Origin: Ga0077555 sp050187415
GTDB lineage: Bacteria; Pseudomonadota; Alphaproteobacteria; Rhizobiales; Hyphomicrobiaceae
Reading direction: 5' to 3'
DNA: 64,000 bases
Assembly (NCBI GenBank): GCA_050187415.1
Contig: JBFWXN010000004.1
Location: 68,988-132,987 of the forward strand
The notes below the pieces were generated by a model. The model ran no database searches. It was not told the origin of the DNA and saw only the letters and a program-made list of their open reading frames with translations. Position 1 is the first letter of the stretch; each line of letters opens with the position of its first letter. This document shows, in pieces, positions 36,361 through 45,550 of the stretch. The translations under genes and the position numbers were made by a program.

Positions 36361-36561
36361 CTATTCCCCCTGCTTCCGCGCGAGATCTTTTTTCTTCGTT
36401 TGCGCTTCCGGGAACACCCACATGGCGATTACCGCGAAGACGGAAAATCCGATCACGAGCCAGAACAGATGGCCCTTGCCGATCGAGGCTTCCCAATAAG
36501 CAACTGCGACGCCTATCAGAATTGTGACGACCGAGAGCACGGCCTTGACGTCGTTCGGCAT
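36361..36561 (-). CDS. Small membrane protein, 66 residues
   Basis: MPNDVKAVLSVVTILIGVAVAYWEAS begins the first of two hydrophobic segments; the second, LFWLVIGFSVFAVIAMWVFPEAQ, precedes a lysine-rich tail TKKKDLARKQGE. Positively charged ends suggest both termini in the cytoplasm. It lies 53 bases after the sterol-desaturase-like gene on the same strand, so co-transcription is likely. No family name can be given. Confidence 0.7.
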   Translation of the reverse strand: MPNDVKAVLSVVTILIGVAVAYWEASIGKGHLFWLVIGFSVFAVIAMWVFPEAQTKKKDLARKQGE

Positions 36562-36614
36562 GGCTTCGTCTTCCGTTTTCGCCTGTCGATGACGGCGCGC
36601 GCCAAGCGCACCGC

Positions 36615-37385
36615 TCAGTAGTTGCCCATCGGCTGGGACGCTGCCTCGTCGGGTCGCTTCGGCCGGCCGCGCAGACTGCCCTTGAGATGCGCCGTGTCGT
36701 AGCCGTTGAAGATATGGCCGAGGAGGCCGCGGTCGAGATCGGAGGTCCCGAACAGCCAATCGGCAATCGGGAACGTCAGGTTCATGTTGGTTTCCATCAT
36801 CAGTCGCGCGTTGTGATGCGCGGTGTGATGGCGCCTCAGCGTATTCACGAACGGGCAGTTTCTGACGAACCAGTTTTCCTCGACGTGGCAGCAAAAGTGC
36901 ATGAATTCATAGATCAGGTACATGCCCGTGGTCGTGCACATGAAGAGCCAGCCGACATTGGGCGTGAAAATCTTGCCGAGGACAATGCCGCCCGGGATCG
37001 ACATCAGAATGAAGACGACCAGGGCGTAGGGAGGAAACACCGTGACGCGCCAGTCCTTGTGGTCTCGAAAGCGCATTTCGTCGTCGGTGAAGAACTGGTG
37101 ATGGTTGAGCGTGTGGCGCTCATAGATGGCCCGCAACCCGCGGATGTTGATCGGGCGGTGCATGATGTGCTTGTGGATCCACCACTCGAACAGATTGGTG
37201 AACAGGAACGTCAGCGGAATTGTCGCAAGTTCCAGCCAGGTCGGCGAGTCGAGGTGCTGGAAGTAGATGTAGAAGGCGGCCGCGCCCATCGCGTAAATGA
37301 TGGCGATGTGCAGATAGCCATCATAAAAGCCCATGATGCGCGACCGGTATTCGCTCCGGAATGATTTCTGCCGTTCGGTGATCAT
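36615..37385 (-). CDS. Sterol desaturase/fatty acid hydroxylase superfamily protein
   Basis: The 256-residue integral membrane diiron hydroxylase has the histidine clusters HKHIMH near residue 71, HTLNHHQFF near residue 92 and HHTAHHNARL near residue 195, with at least four hydrophobic segments. These histidines hold the two irons that activate oxygen to hydroxylate or desaturate a lipid chain. The acceptor might be a sterol, hopanoid, carotenoid or sphingoid base. A small membrane protein gene follows, and an unknown gene precedes it in the same direction. Confidence 0.87.
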   Translation of the reverse strand: MITERQKSFRSEYRSRIMGFYDGYLHIAIIYAMGAAAFYIYFQHLDSPTWLELATIPLTFLFTNLFEWWIHKHIMHRPINIRGLRAIYERHTLNHHQFFTDDEMRFRDHKDWRVTVFPPYALVVFILMSIPGGIVLGKIFTPNVGWLFMCTTTGMYLIYEFMHFCCHVEENWFVRNCPFVNTLRRHHTAHHNARLMMETNMNLTFPIADWLFGTSDLDRGLLGHIFNGYDTAHLKGSLRGRPKRPDEAASQPMGNY

Positions 37386-37437
37386 AACGTCGTCTCGGCG
37401 GTTCGTGTGGTCGATCGATCTTCGGATTTATCGTGGA

Positions 37438-37884
37438 TCAGGCGCCTTCGAAAACGCGATCGGGAACAAGCTCCATCAGCCGCTCGGTGCTGTGCTCGCG
37501 CTCGATCAGATGGCGCCGCTTGGCATCGGGTGCGTGGTCGCTCTCCTCTTCGAGGTCGCAAAGCAGGAAATGCTTGATCAACCGCTGGGCGAGTTGGGCC
37601 TCGGACGCATGGCGGGCCATCACGGCGTCGATGCGGTCGTCCGGATCCTGTCCGCGCGCCTGCATGGTCACGACTCGTCCCGTGGAATCGACCGCATAAT
37701 AGCCGCCTTCCTGGAGGTCGATGGCTCGCAGCTCGTGCACCAGGGCATCGACTGAGGTGAAGAAACTGACGTCGCCGGGAGCTTTCGGATCGGCAGGGTT
37801 GTGATTGAGGAGGACGACGATGTCCGGTCGCCCCTTTGGCAGGAGGCCCGAGCGGCGCAGCCCTCTGACGAAGCCCTTCAGCAT
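37438..37884 (-). CDS. Hypothetical protein, 148 residues
   Basis: I do not recognise the family. It starts MLKGFVRGLRRSGLLPKGRPDIVVLLNHNPADPKAP, with a Ser/Phe-rich FFTSVDALVHELRAIDLQEGGYYAVDSTGRVVTMQA core that looks like an alpha/beta domain, and a charged C-terminus. It lies 52 bases upstream of the sterol-desaturase-like gene on the same strand and is divergent from the paaG gene (159 bp). Confidence 0.65.
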   Translation of the reverse strand: MLKGFVRGLRRSGLLPKGRPDIVVLLNHNPADPKAPGDVSFFTSVDALVHELRAIDLQEGGYYAVDSTGRVVTMQARGQDPDDRIDAVMARHASEAQLAQRLIKHFLLCDLEEESDHAPDAKRRHLIEREHSTERLMELVPDRVFEGA

Positions 37885-38043
37885 ATCCGACCTCCCGTCT
37901 TGATATATCAGATTAGGGGCCCGCTCTACCGCGGTCAACGATCGTCGCAACGGCGCGTTTCCGTCGCCGCACCGACGGCATTGAGCGCGCGGGCGCCTGC
38001 GTCCAATATGTGCGGGTCGCAAACGGCCGAACGGAGCGAAAGT

Positions 38044-38832
38044 ATGGCTAACGACACGCTGATCGTTGAACGAAACGGCGGCATTACGCGATTGACGCTC
38101 AACCGGCCTGACAAGCTCAACGCATTGTGCCGAGAGATGGCCGAGGCCTTGGGGCCGGCACTCGCGGCTGCCGAGGACGACGAGGCCTGTCGGCTCGTGG
38201 TGCTGACAGGGGCGGGCCGTGCCTTCTGCGCCGGCCAAGAGCTTTCCGACGAGGTTTATGTGAAGGACGGACCGCGGCCCGATCTCGGCGCGGTACTCGA
38301 TCGCTACAATCCGATTATCGAGTTCATGCGCAGCATGGGAAAGCCGATCCTCGGGGCCGTCAACGGCGTGGCCGCGGGGGCGGGCGCGAGCCTGGCGCTC
38401 GCCTGCGATATCGTCGTCGCCAAGCGCTCGGCCTCGTTCCTGCAGGCGTTCGCCCGACTGGGCCTCGTTCCCGACTGCGGCTCGACCTGGATGCTGCCTC
38501 GTCTGATCGGGGAGGCCCGCGCGCGGGGCCATGCCATGCTCGCCGAGCCGGTCAAGGCGGATCAGGCGGAATCCTGGGGCATGATCTGGAAGGCCATCGA
38601 CGACGACAAGTTCGACGGCGAGGTGGCGGCGCTGGCGGAGCGGCTGGCGAGCGGCGCGACCTATGGGCTAGGGCTGCAGAAGCGCGCCTTCGCGGCCGCC
38701 GCTGGCAATGATCTCGGTGGCCAGCTTGCGCTCGAGAAGCTGTTGCAGCAGCAGGCCGCCGCTTCGGCCGACTACATCGAGGGCGTCGTCGCGTTCCAGG
38801 AGAAGCGTCCCGCCAGGTTCACCGGAAAGTAG
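38044..38832 (+). CDS. paaG: Enoyl-CoA hydratase/isomerase, PaaG-like
   Basis: The 262-residue crotonase-fold enzyme has the oxyanion-hole segments AGRAFCAGQELSDE (near residue 60) and VNGVAAGAGASLALACDIVVA (near residue 105), with GLVPDCGSTWMLPRLIG following. The Asp in VPDCGST is the PaaG-type position. PaaG converts 2-(1,2-epoxy)phenylacetyl-CoA to the seven-membered oxepin in phenylacetate breakdown. It is followed 11 bases later by paaI and then paaK, supporting the assignment. General enoyl-CoA hydratase activity is the alternative. Confidence 0.86.
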   Translation: MANDTLIVERNGGITRLTLNRPDKLNALCREMAEALGPALAAAEDDEACRLVVLTGAGRAFCAGQELSDEVYVKDGPRPDLGAVLDRYNPIIEFMRSMGKPILGAVNGVAAGAGASLALACDIVVAKRSASFLQAFARLGLVPDCGSTWMLPRLIGEARARGHAMLAEPVKADQAESWGMIWKAIDDDKFDGEVAALAERLASGATYGLGLQKRAFAAAAGNDLGGQLALEKLLQQQAAASADYIEGVVAFQEKRPARFTGK

Positions 38833-38843
38833 GCAGCTTCGCC

Positions 38844-39287
38844 ATGCGCTCGCAAGCCCATCTCGTCACCATCGCGCGTGCCTGTGCCGAGGTGATGTGG
38901 ACCGATGACGCCGCCAGCCGCGGCCTCGGCATGCAACTCGGTCCGGTTGGCCCGGGCTCGGCCGTTCTGACCATGGAGGTGACCGAGGCAATGGTGAACG
39001 GCCTCGGTATCTGCCATGGCGGCTTCATTTTCAGCCTCGCCGACAGCGCCTGCGCCTTTGCCTCGAACAGCTACAATCAGCGCATGGTTCTGCAATCCGG
39101 CCAGATCACGCTGCTCGCGCCGGCCCGGCTCGGCATGCATCTCGAAGCTGAAGCTGTCGAGCGCCACAAAGCCGAGCGAAGCGCCATCTACGACGTGACG
39201 GTCCGGGGCACTTCGGGCGTCGCCATTGCCGAATTTCGCGGCCATGTGCGGAGCATTCCCGGCACACTCGTGGCCGACGCACGATAG
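38844..39287 (+). CDS. paaI: Hydroxyphenylacetyl-CoA thioesterase PaaI
   Basis: The 147-residue hotdog-fold thioesterase has MVNGLGICHGGFIFSLADSACAFASNSYN, the PaaI signature with the catalytic HGG...D. In the phenylacetate pathway it frees CoA trapped as dead-end ring-hydroxylated thioesters. Spacing of 11 bases to paaG and 32 bases to paaK indicates one operon. Length matches the family. Confidence 0.92.
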   Translation: MRSQAHLVTIARACAEVMWTDDAASRGLGMQLGPVGPGSAVLTMEVTEAMVNGLGICHGGFIFSLADSACAFASNSYNQRMVLQSGQITLLAPARLGMHLEAEAVERHKAERSAIYDVTVRGTSGVAIAEFRGHVRSIPGTLVADAR

Positions 39288-39319
39288 CACGCGCAACCGG
39301 GCCGTCGGGAGGACGCCAC

Positions 39320-40630
39320 ATGGACGATCTGACGCCGCAGAAGTTCGAGCTCGATCCTATCGAGGTGGCGCCTCTCGAGGTCGTCCGCAGTCTTCAGCTG
39401 CACCGTCTCAAATGGACCCTGAAGCACGCCTACGAGAATGTGCCCCACTATCGCCGGGCTTTCGACGAGAGGGGCGTGAAGCCGCAAGACCTGACGTCGC
39501 TCGACGATCTGCGGTTCTTCCCGTTCACAGCCAAGGCCGACCTGCGCGCCAACTATCCGTTCGGCATGTTCGCCGTCCCCCAGTCGAGCGTCGCGCGCGT
39601 GCATGCATCGTCCGGCACGACCGGCAAGCCGACCGTAGTCGGCTATACGAAGCGTGACCTTGCCACCTGGTCGCAGATGATCGGCCGCTGCATCCGCGCC
39701 TCGGGCGGCAGGCCCGGCATGAAAATGCACAATGCCTACGGATATGGCCTATTTACCGGCGGGCTCGGCTATCACAGCGGTGCGGAGGCGTTCGGGCTGA
39801 CGGTCATCCCGATCTCGGGCGGCATGACGGCACGCCAGGTGCAACTGATCGCCGAGTTCGAGCCGGACATCATAACGGTGACGCCGTCGTACCTGCTTGC
39901 GATCCTCGACGAATTTCACCGCCAGGGGCGCGACCCTCGCGGGACCTCCCTCAAGGTGGCGATTCTCGGTGCGGAGCCGTGGACCGATGCCATGCGCCAC
40001 GAGATCGAAGCCGCGTTCGATATCCATGCCGTCGACACCTACGGACTGTCGGAGGTGATCGGCCCGGGTGTCGCCAACGAGTGCGTCGAGACGAAAGACG
40101 GGCCGACCATATGGGAGGACCATTTCTACCCGGAGATCGTGCACCCCGAGACGGGCGAGCCCGTGGCCGACGGCGATCTCGGCGAGTTGGTGTTCACGTC
40201 GCTGACCAAGGAGGCGATGCCCGTGATCCGCTACCGGACGCGCGACTTGACGCGCCTGCTCCCGGGATCAGCGCGCTCGATGCGGCGCATGGCCCGCGTC
40301 ACGGGGCGGTCGGACGACATGATCATCGTGCGGGGGGTCAACGTGTTTCCCACCCAGATCGAGGAACAGATCTTCAAGGTGAGGGGGCTTTCGCCGCATT
40401 ATCAAATTGTGCTGACGCGCTCCGGAAGGATGGACGAGTTCGAAGTTCTGGTCGAAGCCCCGGATGGGCACGCCGACAGCTCGGCCAAGGAGCGGGCGGC
40501 GGCCGAACTTGCCCATCACATCAAGAGCGTCGTCGGCGTCAGCGCCCGGATCACCGTTGCCGGCCCCGGCAGCGTCGCGCGGAGTGAAGGCAAGGCGAGG
40601 CGGGTGGTCGATATGCGGCCCAAGGGCTGA
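39320..40630 (+). CDS. paaK: Phenylacetate-CoA ligase PaaK
   Basis: The 436-residue acyl-adenylate ligase is of the PaaK family. Visible motifs are the P-loop SSGTTGKPTVVGYTKRD, GVNVFPTQIEEQIFKV and the C-terminal domain ending SEGKARRVVDMR. Early helix patterns HAYENVPHYRRAFDERGVKP are also typical. It makes phenylacetyl-CoA (or a related aryl-CoA) from acid, CoA and ATP. The BoxB-like gene follows 120 bases later, so benzoate or a substituted benzoate is an alternative substrate. Confidence 0.92.
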   Translation: MDDLTPQKFELDPIEVAPLEVVRSLQLHRLKWTLKHAYENVPHYRRAFDERGVKPQDLTSLDDLRFFPFTAKADLRANYPFGMFAVPQSSVARVHASSGTTGKPTVVGYTKRDLATWSQMIGRCIRASGGRPGMKMHNAYGYGLFTGGLGYHSGAEAFGLTVIPISGGMTARQVQLIAEFEPDIITVTPSYLLAILDEFHRQGRDPRGTSLKVAILGAEPWTDAMRHEIEAAFDIHAVDTYGLSEVIGPGVANECVETKDGPTIWEDHFYPEIVHPETGEPVADGDLGELVFTSLTKEAMPVIRYRTRDLTRLLPGSARSMRRMARVTGRSDDMIIVRGVNVFPTQIEEQIFKVRGLSPHYQIVLTRSGRMDEFEVLVEAPDGHADSSAKERAAAELAHHIKSVVGVSARITVAGPGSVARSEGKARRVVDMRPKG

Positions 40631-40750
40631 CGAGCCGGACCTCCGGGACCGTGCGGACGCATGGGAATGCAAGCCTGTGCGGACGCGGCATTGTCGTTAT
40701 ACTTGACGGCGAGAGTCCTGCGCGTCGATCACCACCCTCCGAGGCCAAAG

Positions 40751-42202
40751 ATGCCCGATACCACGTCCGTCGATTATTCGACCAAGATCCCGAACAATGT
40801 CGATCTGGCCTCCGACAATCGCGTGCTGAAGGCGCTGGAGCAATGGCATCCGGGCTATATCGACTGGTGGATGACGATGGGCCCCGAGGGCTTCCAGACG
40901 TCCGACGTCTATCTTCGGACGGCCGTCTCCATCGATCCCAAGGGCTGGGCCAAGTTCGACTACGTGAAGATGCCCGAATACCGCTGGGGCATTCTGCTGG
41001 CGCCGCAGGACGAGGAGCGCCGCGTTAATTTCGGAGCACACAAGGGCGAGAAGGCGTGGCAGGAGGTGCCGGGCGAATATCGCGCCATGCTGCGCCGCCT
41101 CGTCGTGATCCAGGGCGATACCGAACCGGCCTCGGTCGAGCAGCAGCGCCACCTCGGCAAGACGGCGCCGTCGCTCTACGACATGCGCAATCTTTTCCAG
41201 GTGAACGTCGAGGAAGGCCGCCATCTCTGGGCGATGGTTTACCTGTTGCAGAAGTATTTCGGTCGCGACGGCCGCGAGGAGGCGCAGGGCCTGCTCGAGC
41301 GGCGCTCCGGCGATGCCGACAAACCCCGCATGCTCGGCGCGTTCAACGAGGAAACGCCGGACTGGCTGTCGTTCTTCATGTTCACGTTCTTTACCGATCG
41401 TGACGGCAAGATGCAGCTCGAGAGCCTCGCCCAGTCGGGCTTCGATCCGATGTCGCGCACCTGCCGCTTCATGCTGACCGAGGAAGCTCATCACATGTTC
41501 GTCGGCGAGACGGGCGTCGGACGGGTCATCGAACGCACATGCGCGGCGATGAAGGCAGCCGGCATCGACGACCCTCACGACACCGCGCGCATCAGGGCGC
41601 TTGGTGTCATCGATCTGCCGACGCTGCAGAAAAAGGCAAACCTCCACTATTCGTTGTCACTGGATCTCTTCGGTTCGGAGGTTTCGACCAACGCCGCCAA
41701 CTTCTTCAACGCGGGCCTGAAGGGCCGGTTCATGGAAACGCGCATCGATGACGATCACCGACTGACCAGCGCCACGTATCCGGTTTTGAAACTCGTCGAT
41801 GGCGAGATCCGCACAGTCGACGAGCCTGCTTTGACGGCGATCAACATGCGGCTGCGCGACGACTACACCAAGGATTGCCAAGGCGGCGTTTCGCGCTGGA
41901 ACCGCATCATCGAGAAGGCGGGCATCAAGTTTCAACTCACCTTGCCGTCGGTCGCATTCAACCGGAAGATTGGCGAGTTCCGCAACATCGAGGCGTCACC
42001 GGATGGCAAGCCCGTCTCCGCCGAGCAGTGGGTGAAACTGCGCGATCAGTGGCTGCCGTCTAAGGATGACGGCGACTACGTGGCTTCGCTCATGCAGGCC
42101 TGCTGGGAGCCGGGCAAGTTCGCGCCATGGATCGCGGCGCCCAAGGTCGGCGTAGACCAAAAGCCCGGCGACTTCGAATACGTGAAAATCCACCAGGGCT
42201 GA
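40751..42202 (+). CDS. boxB: Benzoyl-CoA 2,3-epoxidase subunit B (BoxB-like)
   Basis: The 483-residue diiron oxygenase begins DYSTKIPNNVDLASDNRVLKALE, with GYIDWWMTMGPEGFQ near residue 36. Iron-ligand helices read VNVEEGRHLWAMVYLL (about 150) and LTEEAHHMFVGETGVGR (about 240). BoxB epoxidises benzoyl-CoA in the aerobic hybrid box pathway with reductase BoxA, followed by hydrolase BoxC; neither is in this window. The upstream paaG-paaI-paaK genes give an unusual mixed cluster. The start at MPDTTSV fits homologues. Confidence 0.9.
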   Translation: MPDTTSVDYSTKIPNNVDLASDNRVLKALEQWHPGYIDWWMTMGPEGFQTSDVYLRTAVSIDPKGWAKFDYVKMPEYRWGILLAPQDEERRVNFGAHKGEKAWQEVPGEYRAMLRRLVVIQGDTEPASVEQQRHLGKTAPSLYDMRNLFQVNVEEGRHLWAMVYLLQKYFGRDGREEAQGLLERRSGDADKPRMLGAFNEETPDWLSFFMFTFFTDRDGKMQLESLAQSGFDPMSRTCRFMLTEEAHHMFVGETGVGRVIERTCAAMKAAGIDDPHDTARIRALGVIDLPTLQKKANLHYSLSLDLFGSEVSTNAANFFNAGLKGRFMETRIDDDHRLTSATYPVLKLVDGEIRTVDEPALTAINMRLRDDYTKDCQGGVSRWNRIIEKAGIKFQLTLPSVAFNRKIGEFRNIEASPDGKPVSAEQWVKLRDQWLPSKDDGDYVASLMQACWEPGKFAPWIAAPKVGVDQKPGDFEYVKIHQG

Positions 42203-42236
42203 CGGAGTCGAACCGTGGTCCGGGAACGCTTTCGGC

Positions 42237-42854
42237 CTAGCGGGGCGGCGCCGTTACGGCGACATCGTCGTAAGGGTCCATCAGGTAGCTCGCACCAGAA
42301 AAGATCAGGTTTAATCCGAATACGACACCCAGCACCCACGATGCCGATGCTGGAAGTTGCGTCGTAATCGCGATGCCGGCCACCAGTGCAACGATACCGC
42401 TCGCCAGCACCCAGCCCCAACTCGTCCGATCCCTCATGGCAACCGCGGCCACGATCTCGAGAACGCCTTCGACTATGAGGATGGCGGCAAGGAGCGCCGT
42501 GAGCGAGAACGTCGCGGCGAGAGGTGCCGCCAGAAGCAGCCCGCCGCCGATCAGGAACACGACGCCGACCAGTCCGTACCAAACCGCGCCCCTCCAGCCC
42601 CGCAAGCCGATCGCATGCATGATCTTGATGGCACCGGCGAAAACCAGAAGCCAGCCGACCATCACCGTCACAGCGATCGAACTGAGGAATGGAAAGGCCA
42701 TTGCAACGAGACCGGCGACGATCAACAGCACACCGACGAGGATCGACCGCCCGCGGCCTATGCGAGCTGCTGCGGGTGCCGCGCCAGCCTCCGCTGACAC
42801 AGGGCTCACGCCTTGCTGCTCTTGTTCGATGCTCTGAGGACTGGTTCGCTCCAT
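42237..42854 (-). CDS. HdeD/DUF308 family membrane protein
   Basis: The 205-residue protein has six short hydrophobic segments in three pairs: ILVGVLLIVAGLVAMAFPFLSSIAV, MVGWLLVFAGAIKI, and repeats of the VGVVFLIGGGLLLAAP type. This is the DUF308/HdeD layout, named for an acid-resistance membrane protein of E. coli. Its function here is unknown. It is convergent with boxB, 34 bases away. Confidence 0.85.
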   Translation of the reverse strand: MERTSPQSIEQEQQGVSPVSAEAGAAPAAARIGRGRSILVGVLLIVAGLVAMAFPFLSSIAVTVMVGWLLVFAGAIKIMHAIGLRGWRGAVWYGLVGVVFLIGGGLLLAAPLAATFSLTALLAAILIVEGVLEIVAAVAMRDRTSWGWVLASGIVALVAGIAITTQLPASASWVLGVVFGLNLIFSGASYLMDPYDDVAVTAPPR

Positions 42855-42922
42855 CTATTTCGCTCCGCCGTTACCTGCAGGCAACGCGGAGCAACGGGCG
42901 ACAGTTCCATACGCTCGATCGG

Positions 42923-44749
42923 CTAGACCGCCTCGGCCTCGCTCTTGCGCTCCATCCGCTTGCGGATGTTCGGATCGAGCCACCGCTTGCGCAGGCGGAT
43001 CGTCTTGGGCGTGATCTCCACCAGTTCATCGTCCTCGATGTAGCTCATGGCGCGCTCGAGCGTCATCCGCATCGGCGGCGTCAGCGTCAGCGCCTCGTCC
43101 TTGCCGGAAGCGCGCACGTTGGTCAGCTTCTTGCCCTGCACGACATTGACGATGAGGTCGTTGCCGCGCGAATGCTCGCCGACGATCATGCCCTCATAGA
43201 CCTTGACTTGAGGGTCGATCATCATCGAGCCCCGCTCCTGCAGATAGAATAGCGAGTAGGCCGTGGCTTCGCCCGGACCGTTCGCAACGAGGACGCCGTT
43301 GCGCCGTCCCGCGATCTCGCCTTTGAAGGGCGCATAGGCATTGAACAGCCGGTTCATCACCGCGGTGCCCCGTGTGTCGGTCAGCAACTCGCCCTGATAG
43401 CCGATCAGACCGCGAGTCGGCACGTGGAACACGAGGCGCGTGCGCCCACCGCCCGACGGGCGCATCTCGCGAAGCTCGCCTTTTCGCTCGGACAGCTTCT
43501 GCACGACGACGCCCGAGTGATCCTCGTCGACGTCGATGATCACTTCTTCGACAGGCTCCAGCTTCTGGCCTGTTTCCTCATCGATCTTGGTGACCACCTG
43601 CGGGCGCGAAACGGTAAGCTCGAAGCCTTCCCGGCGCATGTTCTCGATCAGGATGCCGAGTTGAAGCTCGCCCCGGCCGGCCACCTCGAAGCTGTCCTTG
43701 TCGTCGTTCTCCCGCACCCGAATGGCGACGTTGCGCTCGATCTCCTTCATCAGCCGGTCGCGAATGACACGGCTCTGAACTTTGTCGCCCTCCTGCCCCG
43801 CGAACGGACCGTCGTTGATGCGGAACGTCATCGCCAGCGTCGGCGGATCTATCGGCTGGGCAACGAGCGCCGTCTCGACCGCCGGATCGCAGAGCGTATC
43901 GGCAACGGTCGCCTCGGTAACGCCGGATATGGCAACAATGTCACCCGCCTCTGCGCTGTCCACCGCCGTCCGCTCGAGGCCGCGGAACGCCAGCACTTTG
44001 GTCACGCGCGTCGTCTCGATCAGGCTGTTGTCACGACGCAGGGCCTTGATCTGCTGGTTCGGCTTGAGCGAGCCGGAGCGAATGCGTCCAGTCAGGATGC
44101 GCCCGAGGAAAGGATCGGCTTCGAGCGTGGTGGCCAACATGCTGAACGGCCCCGGACTGACCGTCGGCGGCGGCACGTGCCGCACGATCAGCTCGAACAG
44201 AGGTGTCAGGTCGATCTTCGGCCCGCTCGGGTCGTCCGCCATCCAGCCGTCGCGGCCGGATCCGTAGACGACGGGGAAGTCGAGCTGCTCGTCCGAGGCG
44301 TCGAGCGAGGTGAAAAGATCGAAGATCTCGTTCAGGACGGCATCGTGGCGCTCGTCGGGGCGATCGATCTTGTTGATCGCGACAATCGGGCGGAGGCCCT
44401 GCTTCAAAGCCTTCGAGACGACGAACTTGGTTTGCGGCAACGGGCCTTCCGAGGCGTCCACGAGCACCACGACGCCGTCCACCATATTGAGGATGCGCTC
44501 GACTTCGCCGCCGAAATCGGCATGGCCAGGCGTATCGACGATGTTGATGCGGATGTCGTGCCAGAGGATCGACGTGCATTTCGCGAGGATCGTGATCCCG
44601 CGCTCGCGTTCGAGGTCGTTCGAGTCCATCGCCTGCGACTCGACCTTTTGGTTCTCGCGGAACGCGCCGGATTGCTTCAGCAGGGCATCGACGAGCGTGG
44701 TCTTGCCATGATCGACGTGGGCGATAATGGCGATATTACGCAGATTCAT
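42923..44749 (-). CDS. typA: Translational GTPase TypA/BipA
   Basis: The 608-residue ribosome-binding GTPase has G1 AHVDHGKTTLVDALL near residue 10, the switch region RGITILAKCTS, G3 DTPGHADFGGEVERI and G4 NKID. EF-G-like domains III and V and the TypA-specific C-terminal domain follow (GEHSRGNDLIVNVVQGKKLTNVR, DDELVEITPKTIRLRKRWL). It supports ribosome assembly and growth under stress or cold. Length matches the family. It is separated by 68 bases from the HdeD-like gene on the same strand. Confidence 0.96.
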   Translation of the reverse strand: MNLRNIAIIAHVDHGKTTLVDALLKQSGAFRENQKVESQAMDSNDLERERGITILAKCTSILWHDIRINIVDTPGHADFGGEVERILNMVDGVVVLVDASEGPLPQTKFVVSKALKQGLRPIVAINKIDRPDERHDAVLNEIFDLFTSLDASDEQLDFPVVYGSGRDGWMADDPSGPKIDLTPLFELIVRHVPPPTVSPGPFSMLATTLEADPFLGRILTGRIRSGSLKPNQQIKALRRDNSLIETTRVTKVLAFRGLERTAVDSAEAGDIVAISGVTEATVADTLCDPAVETALVAQPIDPPTLAMTFRINDGPFAGQEGDKVQSRVIRDRLMKEIERNVAIRVRENDDKDSFEVAGRGELQLGILIENMRREGFELTVSRPQVVTKIDEETGQKLEPVEEVIIDVDEDHSGVVVQKLSERKGELREMRPSGGGRTRLVFHVPTRGLIGYQGELLTDTRGTAVMNRLFNAYAPFKGEIAGRRNGVLVANGPGEATAYSLFYLQERGSMMIDPQVKVYEGMIVGEHSRGNDLIVNVVQGKKLTNVRASGKDEALTLTPPMRMTLERAMSYIEDDELVEITPKTIRLRKRWLDPNIRKRMERKSEAEAV

Positions 44750-44872
44750 GGACGTGTCCCGAAGTCGGTGGCTCGGCCGACGAGGCCGAGGGCGCGCAAT
44801 TTGTGCAGCGCATCATGGAAGCTCGGGCGCGGCGTAGCACATCCCGGCGCCCGCCGCCAGCGCCCTGCCGGA

Positions 44873-45352
44873 TCAGAGCAGCGCGCGTATCGCCTCCACG
44901 GCGCGGTCGAACGCCGTCCGATCGTGCCGGGATGGGCCGAGCGGGATGCGGCGCCCGTCGCGCAGGGCGAGGATGGCGGCAAAATCGCTTTGCCGATCGC
45001 GTGCTCGCGTCGTCTCGATTTCCAGGGCCGCGATTTCCTTCAGCGTGAGACGCTCCTCGAGGGTACGGCCAGCAAATCGGCGTTCGACCCGCACTTGACC
45101 CTCGCGCCGGTCGATTTCGATCGTCGCGTGCGAACGGCGCGTCCAGCCCTGCCCGATGGCGATGCAGACCCAAGACAGCATCAGGAGAGAGAGCCAGCCC
45201 CAAATCCAGCCGTGCATGGCCGCCGAGACCGTACCGGCCAGAACCAGACTGACGACAATCAGGGCGAACAGGGCCTGAACCAGGAGGCGATGGCGTGGCG
45301 ATCCTTCGCCGTTCGTCAGAACGAGAACGTCGCGCTGCTCGATGATGTGCAT
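44873..45352 (-). CDS. Hypothetical two-helix membrane protein
   Basis: The 159-residue protein has a short N-terminal segment, two adjacent membrane helices (LLVQALFALIVVSLVLAGTV and WIWGWLSLLMLSWVCIAIGQ), and a cytoplasmic beta-rich domain with EIDRREGQVRVERRFAGRTLEERLTLKEIAALEI. The layout resembles small PH-like or DUF-type membrane proteins common near regulators, but I cannot assign a family. ATG 45376 is an alternative start. It lies 123 bases upstream of typA on the same strand. Confidence 0.68.
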   Translation of the reverse strand: MHIIEQRDVLVLTNGEGSPRHRLLVQALFALIVVSLVLAGTVSAAMHGWIWGWLSLLMLSWVCIAIGQGWTRRSHATIEIDRREGQVRVERRFAGRTLEERLTLKEIAALEIETTRARDRQSDFAAILALRDGRRIPLGPSRHDRTAFDRAVEAIRALL

Positions 45353-45550
45353 AGGGGCAACCGTATCCGGATTCATTCGTCGGAGTTCGTATAGCCTTAA
45401 ATTATACGACGTTCAATATCCTTTTGGTCGCAGCCGGCTCAGCGTGGTGGGTGCCGCCAGAGCCGGATGCGCGAACGTGCACGGTTCTTGCGTCGGGATT
45501 GTCGCGAGGAAAATCATTGTCCCGTTCCGGGACCGGAGAGGGCCGGCGGC

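Noticed and set aside
43424..45394. Long open frame (656 codons) antisense to typA
   Set aside because: It is a shadow of the conserved GTPase gene; no recognisable domain.
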